From: Mayfieldus sp963772265
GTDB taxonomy: Bacteria > Actinomycetota > Thermoleophilia > Solirubrobacterales > 70-9
Reading direction: 5' to 3'
Length of the DNA stretch: 64,000 nt
Assembly: GCA_963772265.1 (NCBI GenBank)
Contig: CAVYWS010000008.1
Span: forward strand, 1-64,000
Shown here: positions 10,436 through 17,711 of the stretch, piece by piece
How positions within the stretch are numbered: position 1 is the first letter of the stretch
Layout: each line of letters opens with the position of its first letter
Program-made: the position numbers and the translations under genes
The notes under the pieces: generated by a model
Database searches by the model: none
The model's input: the letters and a program-made list of their open reading frames with translations, nothing else
Told to the model about the DNA's origin: nothing

Positions 10436-11656
10436 ATGGACGCCCCGCTGTCCGGCCTCAGGGTCCTCGACCTCTCGCGCCTTCTCCCGGGTGGGCTCTG
10501 CTCGCTGATGCTCGCCGACCTCGGCGCCGAGGTGGTGAAGCTGGAGGACACCGGCGCCGGCGACTACATCCGCTGGGCGCCGCCCCATCACGAGGGGATG
10601 CCGGCGAGCGCCAGCTCGGCGATGTACCAGGCGCTGAACCGAAACAAGAAGTCGATCCGGGTCAACCTCAAGGCCGAGGAGGGCAAGGAGGTGCTGCGGC
10701 GGCTGGTGCGCGAGTTCGACGTCCTGCTGGAGTCGTTTCGGCCCGGGGTGATGGACCGGCTCGGGGTCGGCTACGAGGAGCTGCGAAAGCAGAACGAGGG
10801 CCTCGTCTTCTGCGCGATCAGCGGCTACGGCGTCGAGCATCCCGAGTACGCGCAGCGGGTCGGCCACGACCTCAACTACATGGCGCTGGTCGGGGTGCTG
10901 GGGCTGAGCGGCGAGCGGGGGGGACCGCCGGTCCCGCCCGAGGTCCAGGTCGCCGACACCGCCGGCGGCTCGCTGTTCGCGGCGATGAGCATCCTCGCCG
11001 CCCTGCGCGGCCGCGAGTCATCGGGCCAGGGCCAATTCATCGACGTCTCGATGACCCACGGCGTGCTCGGGATGGTCTCGGGGCTGATGAGCCGCTACCT
11101 CTGCGACGGCAACGTCCCGGTGCGCGGCGAGACCTGGCCGATCTGCTACTCGCCGTATGAGTGCAAGGACGGCTGGGTGACGATCGGCGCCCTGGAGCAC
11201 AAGTTCTGGGTCAACTGGTGCGAGGGGGTCGGCCGCGAGGACCTGATCGGGGAGCAGTTCGCGCCCCACGGCTCCGAGGCCCATGAGGCGATCGCCGAGG
11301 AGTTCCGCAAGCGCACCCGCGATGAGTGGGAGCGGTTCGCCGCCGAGCGCGAGTGCTGCGTGGAGCCGGTGCTGGCGGTCGACGAGGTCGCCGCGTCGAG
11401 CCTGCTGGCGGAGCGCGACTCGATCATCGAGCTCGAGGACGCCGGGGCGGAGAAGCCGGTGCGCCAGGTCGACTTCCCGGTCCGATTCTCGGGCGGCCAC
11501 CGGGCGCCGCGCAAGGCCGCCCCCGAGCTGGGCGAGCACACCGAGGAGGTGCTGGCCGGGATCGGCTACAGCGCCGAGGAGATCGCGGCGCTCGAGAAGG
11601 CCGGCGCAATCGCCGGGCTGCAGGAATCGCCGACCGGCCAGTTTCTCGGCGCCTAG
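10436..11656 (+). CDS. Class III CoA-transferase (CaiB/BaiF/Frc family)
   Basis: Intact 406-residue cytoplasmic enzyme. Diagnostic features are the N-terminal PLSGLRVLDLSRLLPGG, LADLGAEVVKLED, NRNKKSIRVNLK, the catalytic Asp in QVADTAGG, and QGQFIDVSM. The family contains formyl-CoA and carnitine CoA-transferases and alpha-methylacyl-CoA racemases. The LLPGG and PVPPEVQVAD forms resemble the racemase branch, but the substrate cannot be named. It stands alone between the fab operon and tRNA-His and is one of the few unbroken genes in the first 12 kb. Confidence 0.88.
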   Translation: MDAPLSGLRVLDLSRLLPGGLCSLMLADLGAEVVKLEDTGAGDYIRWAPPHHEGMPASASSAMYQALNRNKKSIRVNLKAEEGKEVLRRLVREFDVLLESFRPGVMDRLGVGYEELRKQNEGLVFCAISGYGVEHPEYAQRVGHDLNYMALVGVLGLSGERGGPPVPPEVQVADTAGGSLFAAMSILAALRGRESSGQGQFIDVSMTHGVLGMVSGLMSRYLCDGNVPVRGETWPICYSPYECKDGWVTIGALEHKFWVNWCEGVGREDLIGEQFAPHGSEAHEAIAEEFRKRTRDEWERFAAERECCVEPVLAVDEVAASSLLAERDSIIELEDAGAEKPVRQVDFPVRFSGGHRAPRKAAPELGEHTEEVLAGIGYSAEEIAALEKAGAIAGLQESPTGQFLGA

Positions 11657-11689
11657 GCGCGTTTGATGAACGCCACGGGTCCGCCGCGC

Positions 11690-11695
11690 TAGATT
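11690..11695 (+). promoter_or_regulatory. -10 hexamer of tRNA-His
   Basis: TAGATT lies 10 nt upstream of the tRNA 5' end. No well-spaced -35 is obvious (TTGATG is 21 nt upstream). Confidence 0.45.
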
Positions 11696-11705
11696 GAGAG
11701 CGCGC

Positions 11706-11779
11706 GGTGAGCGTAGCTCAGTTGGTAGAGCTCCTGGTTGTGGTCCAGGTGGTCGCCGGTTCGAGTCCGGTCGCTCACC
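11706..11779 (+). tRNA. tRNA-His (anticodon GTG)
   Basis: A full cloverleaf can be drawn: acceptor GTGAGCG/CGCTCAC with the extra G-1 (11706) paired to C73 (11779), the hallmark of tRNA-His; D-arm GCTC/GAGC; anticodon stem CCTGG/CCAGG with loop TTGTGGT; T-arm GCCGG-TTCGAGT-CCGGT. CCA is not encoded. The segment from the anticodon loop to the 3' end is repeated at 16370-16413, marking this gene as an integration site. Confidence 0.97.
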
Positions 11780-11781
11780 CT
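11738..11781 (+). repeat. attL-like direct repeat (3' half of tRNA-His)
   Basis: A 44-base stretch from the anticodon loop through the tRNA 3' end plus CT is identical, in the same orientation, to 16370-16413. Tyrosine integrases commonly use this part of tRNA genes as attB. Confidence 0.85.
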
Positions 11782-12312
11782 GAAGTTCCCCTGCAATCCT
11801 CCGCAGTCGCGCCCCCGTCTCGTGTCGCGGAGGCCGCGATTGGGGTCCAACTCGGGGTCGAATGCCTCGCCACGGGCATGCGTGACGCTGGGCCGCGCCG
11901 AGCGCGTGCCACGCGGCGAGGACGACACACGAACGGGAGCCTGCGCGTCGCCGGCGCGGCAGGACGCTGACGGGGTCGTGAGAATAATTAGCTCGTGACC
12001 GTTCGAGCGAACATCGTGCCCTCGCTCCTGTCGTGGGCTGTCGAGCGGTCTCGCCGCGATCCGGAAGAGCTGCATGCGTCGTCGCCGTTGGTGTGGCCTG
12101 TCACGCTGGAGGCCGCGGGTTCGAGGCCCGTCGCTCCCGTTCTTCCTGTTTGCTCCGTGGATGCAGGCATTTTTAGCGGCTCATCCGACCTCCATCTGCG
12201 CTCCCCGAAAGGCTAGGTGCCGGCGGAGGCGAAGCTACTGAGCCATGCTTTCTGTAGCTGGACATAGCTTTGCGGCCTTGGCCACGGCTTCGACCACTCC
12301 GCGCGCAAAGCG
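11782..12312. other. 531-bp stretch without a convincing gene
   Basis: Left end of the island. It contains the tRNA-Asp-like 3' fragment (12095-12139) and a locally AT-rich patch around 11982-11993. Short ORFs occur on both strands, but the minus-strand one over 11988-12170 is the well-known antisense-of-tRNA artefact (GATGLEPAASSV). I see no integrase or other conserved domain. Confidence 0.5.
12095..12139 (+). pseudogene. tRNA-Asp-like 3' half fragment
   Basis: Matches the 3' half of a bacterial tRNA-Asp: anticodon loop CCTGTCACG with GTC, then GGAGG, a T-arm CGGG-TTCGAGG-CCCG region, and acceptor-like CGCTCCC. No matching 5' half (GGGAGCG plus D-arm) lies upstream, and the anticodon stem no longer pairs well. 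It is a fragment, in the same orientation as the tRNA-His repeats, perhaps a scar of another tRNA-targeted integration. Confidence 0.55.
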
Positions 12313-13422
12313 TCAGACGTTCACCTGCTCGGAGTTGACTCCGGACCCGTTCCACTGAGCGACGAAGGCAGGCGCAGCTCCCCTCCAAAAGGCTCCGTCG
12401 TATGTCGTCTTGAGCGTCCGCTCCAAGATCTCGCGTGGCAGGAGATCACCGGCCAGGTCCGTGACGCCGCGCTGGCGGGAGCCATTACCGACCCCGACCG
12501 CGCCCCCCGCGTGAGCGAGTGCCTGAAATAGGCGAGGGTCCGCGAGTGGGTTAACGACCAAGGTGTCAAAGTCGGCCGCCATCGCGCGCAGGCTGGCCAG
12601 ACCGCACTGCAGCATGCGGCTTCGCCACCACCACCTGAGCAACGCGCGATCATTGCGGAGTGGTCTGCGGCTATACCAATCGGCTGCGACGCGCCGAAGG
12701 GCTTGGCGCTGCGGGCGGCGAATCCAGTGCAGCTGATCGAAGCTCTGATCGCGCCAAACGTCCACCCGCCAGCGAACCGACCTAGGCGAAAGCTCATAGG
12801 CCAACCGCCGCAACTCCCTTATGCGAGGGCGCCGATGCTTATACAGAAGCTCCGCGGCCAACCTCCGCACGACGCGCTTGAAGAGCTCATCGCCGCCGAC
12901 GCCTGTGAGAAGCGACCCGCCTGCGGCGCGTTCGAGCATCGGATAGTGAAAGAAGCTGTTCCAAGGAAACAGCAGCCCGTGCCGGCGAAGTACGTTTTTG
13001 GCGACGGGGCCCAGGACGTCGAGCCCGTCCTCCCACTCGAGCCGCAACCAGTCGTCCAGTTCGAGGTGATCGATGACACGCTCCTGCCACTGTGCCTCGT
13101 CTGTTTCCGACACGCCCGGGAAGCGATTGGTGACCGGCACCGGTGCCGGTAGCCCTTCGCGGCGCGCAACGTGGGTGGCGATCGCCAGCACGACCGAGGA
13201 GTCCACCCCTCCGGAGAACGAAACGCTGCAGGGTGGTCGCAGGAGCGCCGGGATGACTGTGGCATCGAGCGCCTCGCGCGGGCTCTGCGCCGCTCCGTCG
13301 ATCGTCAGGGGCGGGGTTTGTGGATCGGTGCCTAATGGGAACGACGAGAGCTCCTCAAGCCCAGTGAGCCGGAGGTTGTCCGGAACGGTGACGCGGGCAT
13401 CAGCGACGCCGGACGGTGGCAT
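12313..13422 (-). CDS. Asparagine-synthetase-like enzyme (lasso cyclase type)
   Basis: 369 residues from ATG 13422. It contains the PP-loop SFSGGVDSS (residues 68-76), which adenylates a carboxylate, and the AsnB-type TGVGGDELF. It lacks the N-terminal glutaminase domain of true asparagine synthetases, so it does not draw ammonia from glutamine. Enzymes of this kind close the macrolactam in lasso peptide biosynthesis (C protein). It begins one base after the stop of the small RRE-like ORF and shares the island with the kinase and precursor. The fold is firm; the cyclase role is inferred from neighbours. Confidence 0.72.
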   Translation of the reverse strand: MPPSGVADARVTVPDNLRLTGLEELSSFPLGTDPQTPPLTIDGAAQSPREALDATVIPALLRPPCSVSFSGGVDSSVVLAIATHVARREGLPAPVPVTNRFPGVSETDEAQWQERVIDHLELDDWLRLEWEDGLDVLGPVAKNVLRRHGLLFPWNSFFHYPMLERAAGGSLLTGVGGDELFKRVVRRLAAELLYKHRRPRIRELRRLAYELSPRSVRWRVDVWRDQSFDQLHWIRRPQRQALRRVAADWYSRRPLRNDRALLRWWWRSRMLQCGLASLRAMAADFDTLVVNPLADPRLFQALAHAGGAVGVGNGSRQRGVTDLAGDLLPREILERTLKTTYDGAFWRGAAPAFVAQWNGSGVNSEQVNV

Positions 13423-13423
13423 C

Positions 13424-13588
13424 TCAGCCCTGGTCGCCGGCCGCGCGCACAAGCCGGCGCTCCTGCATCGCGTTGACGAAGCCATCGACGTCACGCATCG
13501 CGGTCTGCGCGTCCAGCTCATGGATTTGGGGCCAGATCACGGTCTCCTCGGCCAGAACAAGTGGCGTGTCGAGCTGAGCGTCCTTCAT
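13424..13588 (-). CDS. Short ORF, possible truncated PqqD/RRE protein
   Basis: 54 codons from ATG 13588; an in-frame extension to 13645 would overlap the divergent kinase gene. The C-terminal part (RDVDGFVNAMQERRLV) resembles the end of PqqD-like RiPP recognition elements, but the N-terminal beta strands expected of a 90-residue PqqD are not evident. Its stop lies one base before the asparagine-synthetase-like gene. It is either a truncated or frameshifted B1 protein that would bind the precursor leader, or an unrelated small ORF. Confidence 0.4.
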   Translation of the reverse strand: MKDAQLDTPLVLAEETVIWPQIHELDAQTAMRDVDGFVNAMQERRLVRAAGDQG

Positions 13589-13617
13589 AGGAACTGGGCC
13601 AGCGTCCAACGAACGCG

Positions 13618-14586
13618 GTGGCGACGCTGGAACTTGTCGCCTCACCAGACGCAGAGCATTCCCTCTGCCGCGAGCTTGTCGGCGGAAAGCCCGTACAAAT
13701 TCGCAACCACGAACCGCGTTCAGTGAGCCTTATTGCCCGCCCAGGTGCATACGGCCTGCACCTGCCAGCGCTGGCCGGCGCTGGAGACCTGCTCGTGGAT
13801 GCGCCCGAGCGGTGGAGCGACTGGCATATCGAGATTGCGACCGGCACCGGCAGGCCGAACGAGTTCGTTGACGATTCGCGCGCGCGGCTGATATGCGAGC
13901 CAAGCGGCTGGGTCGACATCGAGCGCGCGACGCGCAACTCGAAGTTGTTCCTACCGGAAATGCCGACCATGCCGGAGATTGCACACCCGCGTCTGGGAAT
14001 CACGGGCATCGTCGCCGCATACTGGCGAGGCGACCACCGCTTCCATGCCGGCGCGTTCATCGCGGATGGCTTCGCTTGGGGAATCCTCGGGTCGAAGGGC
14101 GACGGCAAGAGCTCGCTCCTCGCAACGCTGGCATCAATGGGGATCCCGGTGCTCGCAGACGACGTGCTCATTATCGACCGGCGTCTGCGCGCGCTTGCGG
14201 GACCGCGCTGCGTCGATTTGCGGCCCGAGGCGGCGCTTGCGCTGGGAATCGGTCAGTCGATCGGGTTGGTCGGTGCCCGCCAGCGCTGGCGCACACGGCT
14301 GGGGAAAGTGCCGTGCGAGGTTCCCCTAGGGGGCTTCGTGTGCTTGGAATGGGGCAGAACGGCGGTTTCGCGGCTTTCCCTGGAGGATCGCGTCAGGATG
14401 CTTTACGCAAACCAGGCGCTGTTGCTCGGAGAGCACCGGGATTCCGCCATTTCTTTGATGGAGCTGTTCGGGCTCCCGATAGTTCGCATGCGGCGTCCAC
14501 GCCAGATCGAGGGGATTGCCGAGACGGGAGAGATCCTCCTAGACGCAATCCATGGCCTCGGCGAGCAAGACTCGCTTAATGCCTAG
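13618..14586 (+). CDS. HprK-like kinase of a lasso-type RiPP cluster
   Basis: 322 residues from GTG 13618. The C-terminal half has a Walker A loop (GSKGDGKSS, about residues 158-166) and a downstream acidic strand (LADDVLII), the arrangement of HPr kinase/phosphorylase. The N-terminal half (about 1-140) does not resemble classical HprK and may recognise the peptide. HprK-like kinases in lasso clusters (for example that of paeninodin) phosphorylate the C-terminal Ser of the precursor; the precursor here ends in Ser. It is convergent with the precursor gene and divergent from the RRE/AsnB pair. Confidence 0.75.
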   Translation: MATLELVASPDAEHSLCRELVGGKPVQIRNHEPRSVSLIARPGAYGLHLPALAGAGDLLVDAPERWSDWHIEIATGTGRPNEFVDDSRARLICEPSGWVDIERATRNSKLFLPEMPTMPEIAHPRLGITGIVAAYWRGDHRFHAGAFIADGFAWGILGSKGDGKSSLLATLASMGIPVLADDVLIIDRRLRALAGPRCVDLRPEAALALGIGQSIGLVGARQRWRTRLGKVPCEVPLGGFVCLEWGRTAVSRLSLEDRVRMLYANQALLLGEHRDSAISLMELFGLPIVRMRRPRQIEGIAETGEILLDAIHGLGEQDSLNA

Positions 14587-14628
14587 AGCCCTCTTCGGCT
14601 CGACGATCGCAGCGCGCCGAAGCGGGGG

Positions 14629-14652
14629 CAACGCCTCTGACGGGTGGCGTTG
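14629..14652. terminator. Hairpin between convergent kinase and precursor genes
   Basis: CAACGCC (14629-14635), 10-nt loop, GGCGTTG (14646-14652). A second, longer-loop pair CTTCGGC/GCCGAAG spans 14593-14622. It sits in the 90-bp gap between two converging genes and lacks a U-run. Confidence 0.4.
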
Positions 14653-14676
14653 GGTACCAGCCCAGCGGGTGGGTGA

Positions 14677-14847
14677 TCAGCTGATGAGGCAGCCAGTCAC
14701 AGCGTGGCCGAAACCGTCGGTGTCGCCGAAGCCCTTGTCACCGCCGCAGCCGTTGTCGTTTGGGCCGCCGGCCGTGAGTTCGGCAATGGCGCCGAGATCT
14801 TGGATACAGGGCACTGCGTATTCCGTCTTGCCGTTATCTGTCTGCAC
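14677..14847 (-). CDS. Lasso-type RiPP precursor peptide
   Basis: 56 residues from GTG 14847, preceded by AGGGAGAG about 8 bases upstream. The leader fits the lasso consensus YxxPxLxxxGxxxxxT exactly in spacing: Tyr10, Pro13, Ile15 (for Leu), Gly19, Thr25. With Thr at -2 the core starts at Gly27 and is 30 residues: GGPNDNGCGGDKGFG followed by DTDGFGHAVTGCLIS. The core has two Cys (8 and 27) and a C-terminal Ser. Oddly, ring positions 7-9 are Gly-Cys-Gly; the nearest acids are Asp5 and Asp11. The neighbouring kinase and AsnB-like genes support a RiPP assignment. Confidence 0.72.
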   Translation of the reverse strand: MQTDNGKTEYAVPCIQDLGAIAELTAGGPNDNGCGGDKGFGDTDGFGHAVTGCLIS

Positions 14848-14876
14848 AGAGGCTCTCTCCCTTAGGACAAGTACCA

Positions 14877-14904
14877 AGGATAGGACCAAGACCTGGCCTG
14901 TGAA
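14877..14904 (-). promoter_or_regulatory. Promoter of the precursor peptide gene
   Basis: On the minus strand TTCACA (14904-14899), 16-nt spacer, TATCCT (14882-14877), located 30 bases before the GTG start. Its good match to a sigma-70-like promoter supports expression of the precursor as its own unit. Confidence 0.5.
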
Positions 14905-15126
14905 GGCGGAAAAAGGTCGGGTTGGCCAAATCGGCGCTGATCGCCTCGCCTTTCGAGCCTCATTCCGAGCCGCTCCTGTCACTGACGGCGGGGACGCGTT
15001 AGGCCACGAGTCGTGAATGAGGTTCGCCTCCCAGTCGCCTAGCGGGCCCTGCCGCGGAGCGCCGCCGGGAGGGTCTGGCACCGCGGCGCTGACACATCAG
15101 ATCGGGGGACCCAGCCAGGGGCACCG

Positions 15127-15132
15127 TAGGAT
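15127..15132 (+). promoter_or_regulatory. -10 hexamer TAGGAT, leaderless start
   Basis: Ends 7 nt before the GTG at 15140, with no Shine-Dalgarno between. Confidence 0.45.
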
Positions 15133-15139
15133 TGCGGCC

Positions 15140-15541
15140 GTGCCGTTCACGCTCAGGAACCTCAAGGAGGACCTGGAGGACGTCGGGTCCAAGTTCGACG
15201 GCGCGCCGGACCTGGAGTTCCGCTTGGCGACCGAGGCGCTCGAGCTCGAGCAATCCGGCCTGAGCTACCAGCGCGTCCCGCCCGGCTATCGCTTTCCGTA
15301 CGGCCACACGCACAAGAAGCAGGAGGAGGTGTACGTGGTCGTGCGCGGGAGCGGGCGGATGAAGCTCGACGACGAGATCGTCGAGCTCAAGGAGTGGGAC
15401 GCGGTGCGCGTCCCGCCCGGTACGTGGCGAGGCTACGAGGCCGGGCCGGAGGGCCTCGAGATCATCGTCATCGGCGCGCCCAATCTCGGCGAGGCTCCGC
15501 GCGAAGACGTCGAGGGCCAGCGCGACTGGTGGGCTGACTAG
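15140..15541 (+). CDS. Cupin-domain protein
   Basis: 133-residue single-domain cupin. The metal motif lies in GHTHKKQEEVYVV (His-x-His-x4-Glu, about residues 56-62) and the second motif in VRVPPGTWRGYEA. Such small cupins bind a divalent metal and serve as isomerases, dioxygenases or small-molecule binders; no specific reaction can be read. It lies within the tRNA-His island, but nothing links it to the peptide cluster. The start is GTG 15140, next to a -10-like hexamer. Confidence 0.8.
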   Translation: MPFTLRNLKEDLEDVGSKFDGAPDLEFRLATEALELEQSGLSYQRVPPGYRFPYGHTHKKQEEVYVVVRGSGRMKLDDEIVELKEWDAVRVPPGTWRGYEAGPEGLEIIVIGAPNLGEAPREDVEGQRDWWAD

Positions 15542-15656
15542 CTCGATCCGCTTTTGGTTCCGACGCTCCGGCCGCCCGATTGCAGGAACACGGTCGGTCG
15601 GAGTTGCGGCCGTCCAAGTCCGTTGAGGACGGCTGGTTGGTTCGAAAGCCATACCA

Positions 15657-16325
15657 TCAGGGCCCTAACGGCCCTGCAAATAGGGGGTTTTTGCCTTCGA
15701 TCCGACCCTCGATCGCAGGCCGATCCTCGACTACCTCCGAGGTCGACAAGTCGGCGTCCTCGCGCGTCTTCCCGGCCCTTCTATGCTCGCGGTCGATTGG
15801 TCGATCGAGGTCCGCTCGATCCGGTGGATAGTCGCGCGCCCGGAATGCGACGAGCGGTAGGGCCTGGACGACTCTTCGCCGGGCGGCGTCGGATCCGTCG
15901 TAGTGGAAGCCTGCTTGGTGCGAGAGCAGGATTCGGATAATCGGCCGGACGATTCGGTTGCGGTGCTCGTAGTCGGCGATGGCTGTTGTTGCCTCCTCTG
16001 CCTCCAGCTGCCGCGCTTCAGGCGTGAAGCGCTGCCGAGCGATTCGCACTTCGCTTGCTCCGCCTGCGAGCACGTTCTTGTACCACTGCGAGCTTCGGCC
16101 GAAGCCGACCATCACGATCGCCTCGCGTGCGTCTGGATGCCACTCGACGACCTCCAGAACGCAGCGGTGCAGCCGACCGGTCCGCCGGCCCCGGTGGGTC
16201 AGGAGCAGGAACCGGTGACCGAGCAACCAGCCGGCGCGTAGGTCGTACAGCCGCACTGGCAAGCGGAGCACCCTCTTCAGCAGCGGTCCCGGTGTCACCG
16301 CGCCGATCCTATGGTGCGGCCCCAT
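15657..16325 (-). CDS. Deazaflavin (F420)-dependent nitroreductase family protein
   Basis: 222 residues from ATG 16325. It contains the signature of F420H2-dependent DUF385-type oxidoreductases: LLTHRGRRTGRLHR, VMVGFGRSSQWYKNV, ASEVRI, and QALPLVAFR. Members reduce quinones, nitro compounds and similar substrates with reduced F420. The family normally ends near PLVAFR; the 45 further residues (RARDYPPDR onward) are unlike it and run through a hairpin at 15658-15676, suggesting loss of the true stop. It lies inside the island, its start only 45 bases from the right-hand att repeat. Confidence 0.75.
   Translation of the reverse strand: MGPHHRIGAVTPGPLLKRVLRLPVRLYDLRAGWLLGHRFLLLTHRGRRTGRLHRCVLEVVEWHPDAREAIVMVGFGRSSQWYKNVLAGGASEVRIARQRFTPEARQLEAEEATTAIADYEHRNRIVRPIIRILLSHQAGFHYDGSDAARRRVVQALPLVAFRARDYPPDRADLDRPIDREHRRAGKTREDADLSTSEVVEDRPAIEGRIEGKNPLFAGPLGP
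15658..15676. terminator. Hairpin at the 3' end of the F420-type gene
   Basis: CAGGGCC, loop CTAAC, GGCCCTG: a perfect 7-bp stem. On the plus strand a TTTTT run follows 11 bases later, so it could serve the cupin gene; on the minus strand it lies at the very end of the oxidoreductase frame. Confidence 0.4.
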
Positions 16326-16369
16326 GAGCGATCCTCGGAAGAGGGGCATAGAACTAGCTGAACCCAGAT

Positions 16370-16413
16370 TTGTGGTCCAGGTGGTCGCCGGTTCGAGTCC
16401 GGTCGCTCACCCT
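16370..16413 (+). repeat. attR-like direct repeat (tRNA-His 3' half)
   Basis: Exact 44-base copy of 11738-11781. Upstream sequence (GAACCCAGAT) does not continue the tRNA, so this is a 3' fragment and not a second tRNA gene. It marks the right end of the island. Confidence 0.85.
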
Positions 16414-16446
16414 ACAGACGCTTGCCGGCCCGAGGAGGGGAAGCGC

Positions 16447-17711
16447 TCAAGCGTGGCGACCGGGGCCGCGCACGAGGCCGGCCTCGCTGTCTCGACTGGA
16501 GTCGCCGATGAGCCGCTCCAGCGCGTCGGCGGCTGAGGCCGCTCCGCCTGTTGCCAAGTACCCGTCGCGCACCCTGGCGGCACCCTGGGCGCATTCATGG
16601 GCGCCGTCGACCGCCTTCGCGAGCCGCTGCCCGGAAAGCTTCTTGCGCGGCAGGATGACGCCGGCGCCCGCCTGCTCGGCGTGTACTGCGACGTCGAGCT
16701 GGTCGCGCGCCCACGGGACGACGCAGACCGGGACCCCGTAGGCGAGCGCCTTCTGGGTGATGCCCATGCCACCGTGGCAGACGACGACGGCGGCCTGCTC
16801 GAGCAGCGGCCGGTGCGGAAGGAACCGCGCGACAACCGCGTCGCCATGGCGCTCCAGGCTTGCGGGATCCACCCCCGCCGAGGTGACCACCACGCGATAG
16901 CGCTCGGTGAGGCCGTCGAGCGCCGCCTGCGCGATCTCCCCATCGTCCTGGAATTCCGAGGAGCAGGCGACCAGCACCAGCGGGCGGTCGTCGTCCGGGA
17001 CGGCGCGGGCATCTCGGCGGGTGGGTCCCAGGTAGCGGCTCCGACCATCAAGACGCCCGGCGGGAGCTCCCGTCGGTACTCGAATGGCTCGGCGGTGAAG
17101 TAGAGCGTCAGCGGAGCCCTGTGTCGCGCCTCGTCGGCGGAGCGCAGCGGCGGCAGTCCGGCGGCCTCGCGTCCGGCGTTGACGGTCGGCAGCCGGACCT
17201 TGGCGTCGAAGCGGTTCGTGACCGCTCCGAGCAAGGCATCGCGAAAGCGGCCCACCGGCCCCGGCCTCGGCCGCAGGCCGAGGCCGAACGGCGGCACTCC
17301 CGGCGCCGGGTCCTCCAGCAGGAAGGGCCGCGACTCGGCCCAGCGCAGCCGGTCGGCTTCGGCGGCGGCCTTCGCTCCGAAGGTCGTGGTGTCGACCAGG
17401 GCGAGGTCGGGCGAGGTGCCCGCGACGGCGGCGCGGAAGTCAGCGACCTCGAGCGGCGCCCGTTCGGCCCAAACCTCGAAGCTGCGCTTGCCGGCCGCGA
17501 TCTGCGACTTGGCGCGGTGATCGTCCATTTCGATCGCCTCGATGCGCGGGTCGATCGGCTCGCATTCAAGCCCGGCCGCGCGGACGGCATCGACGCCTGC
17601 CGCGAGCGTCCGCACGTGGACCTCCGCGCCTCGCTGGCGCAGCTCGATCATCGGACCCATGATCGGGTTCAGGTGCCCACGGGCGGGCGAGGTGTAGGCG
17701 AGTACCTTCAT
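16447..17711 (-). CDS. MGT/UGT-family glycosyltransferase (one frameshift)
   Basis: GT-B fold glycosyltransferase of about 420 residues, like macrolide and antibiotic glycosyltransferases. The N-terminal part has the acceptor domain (YTSPARGHLNPIMGPM). The C-terminal nucleotide-sugar site is VCHGGMGITQKALAYGVP with Asp/Gln in WARDQLD. One shift near 17005 separates the halves. ATG 17711 has AGAGGAGAA just upstream and overlaps the stop of the TetR gene (ATGA), so the pair is one operon. It probably glycosylates a toxic or signalling small molecule; the acceptor is unknown. Confidence 0.83.

Larger units (their letters stand above)
11782..16413. mobile_element. Genomic island inserted at tRNA-His (4.6 kb)
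   Basis: Bounded by the 44-base direct repeats 11738-11781 and 16370-16413, with the intact tRNA at the left and the displaced tRNA 3' half at the far right, the usual geometry of integrase-mediated insertion. Content is accessory: asparagine-synthetase-like protein, HprK-like kinase, lasso-type precursor peptide, cupin, F420-type oxidoreductase. Composition is visibly less GC-rich (bases 13921-13980 have 36 G+C of 60; 10441-10500 have 45 of 60). No integrase gene is present, so it is a remnant, a satellite or trans-mobilised. Confidence 0.7.

Noticed and set aside
11988..12170. Minus-strand ORF with GATGLEPAASSV
   Set aside because: This is the familiar spurious translation antisense to a tRNA 3' half, here the tRNA-Asp-like fragment.
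13712..13724. SOS box-like GAAC..GTTC in the kinase gene
   Set aside because: Spacing between half-sites is three instead of four bases and the site is inside coding sequence.
15657..16325. Lasso B2 peptidase candidate in the island
   Set aside because: The sequence matches F420-dependent DUF385-type oxidoreductases (THRGRRTGR, WYKNV) and lacks the Cys-His-Asp arrangement of B2 proteins.
16370..16413. Second tRNA-His gene
   Set aside because: Only the anticodon-loop-to-3' half is present; no acceptor 5' strand or D-arm lies upstream, so it is a fragment (att repeat).
11782..16413. CRISPR array or toxin-antitoxin module in the island
   Set aside because: No regularly spaced repeats and no toxin-antitoxin-like small gene pair could be found.
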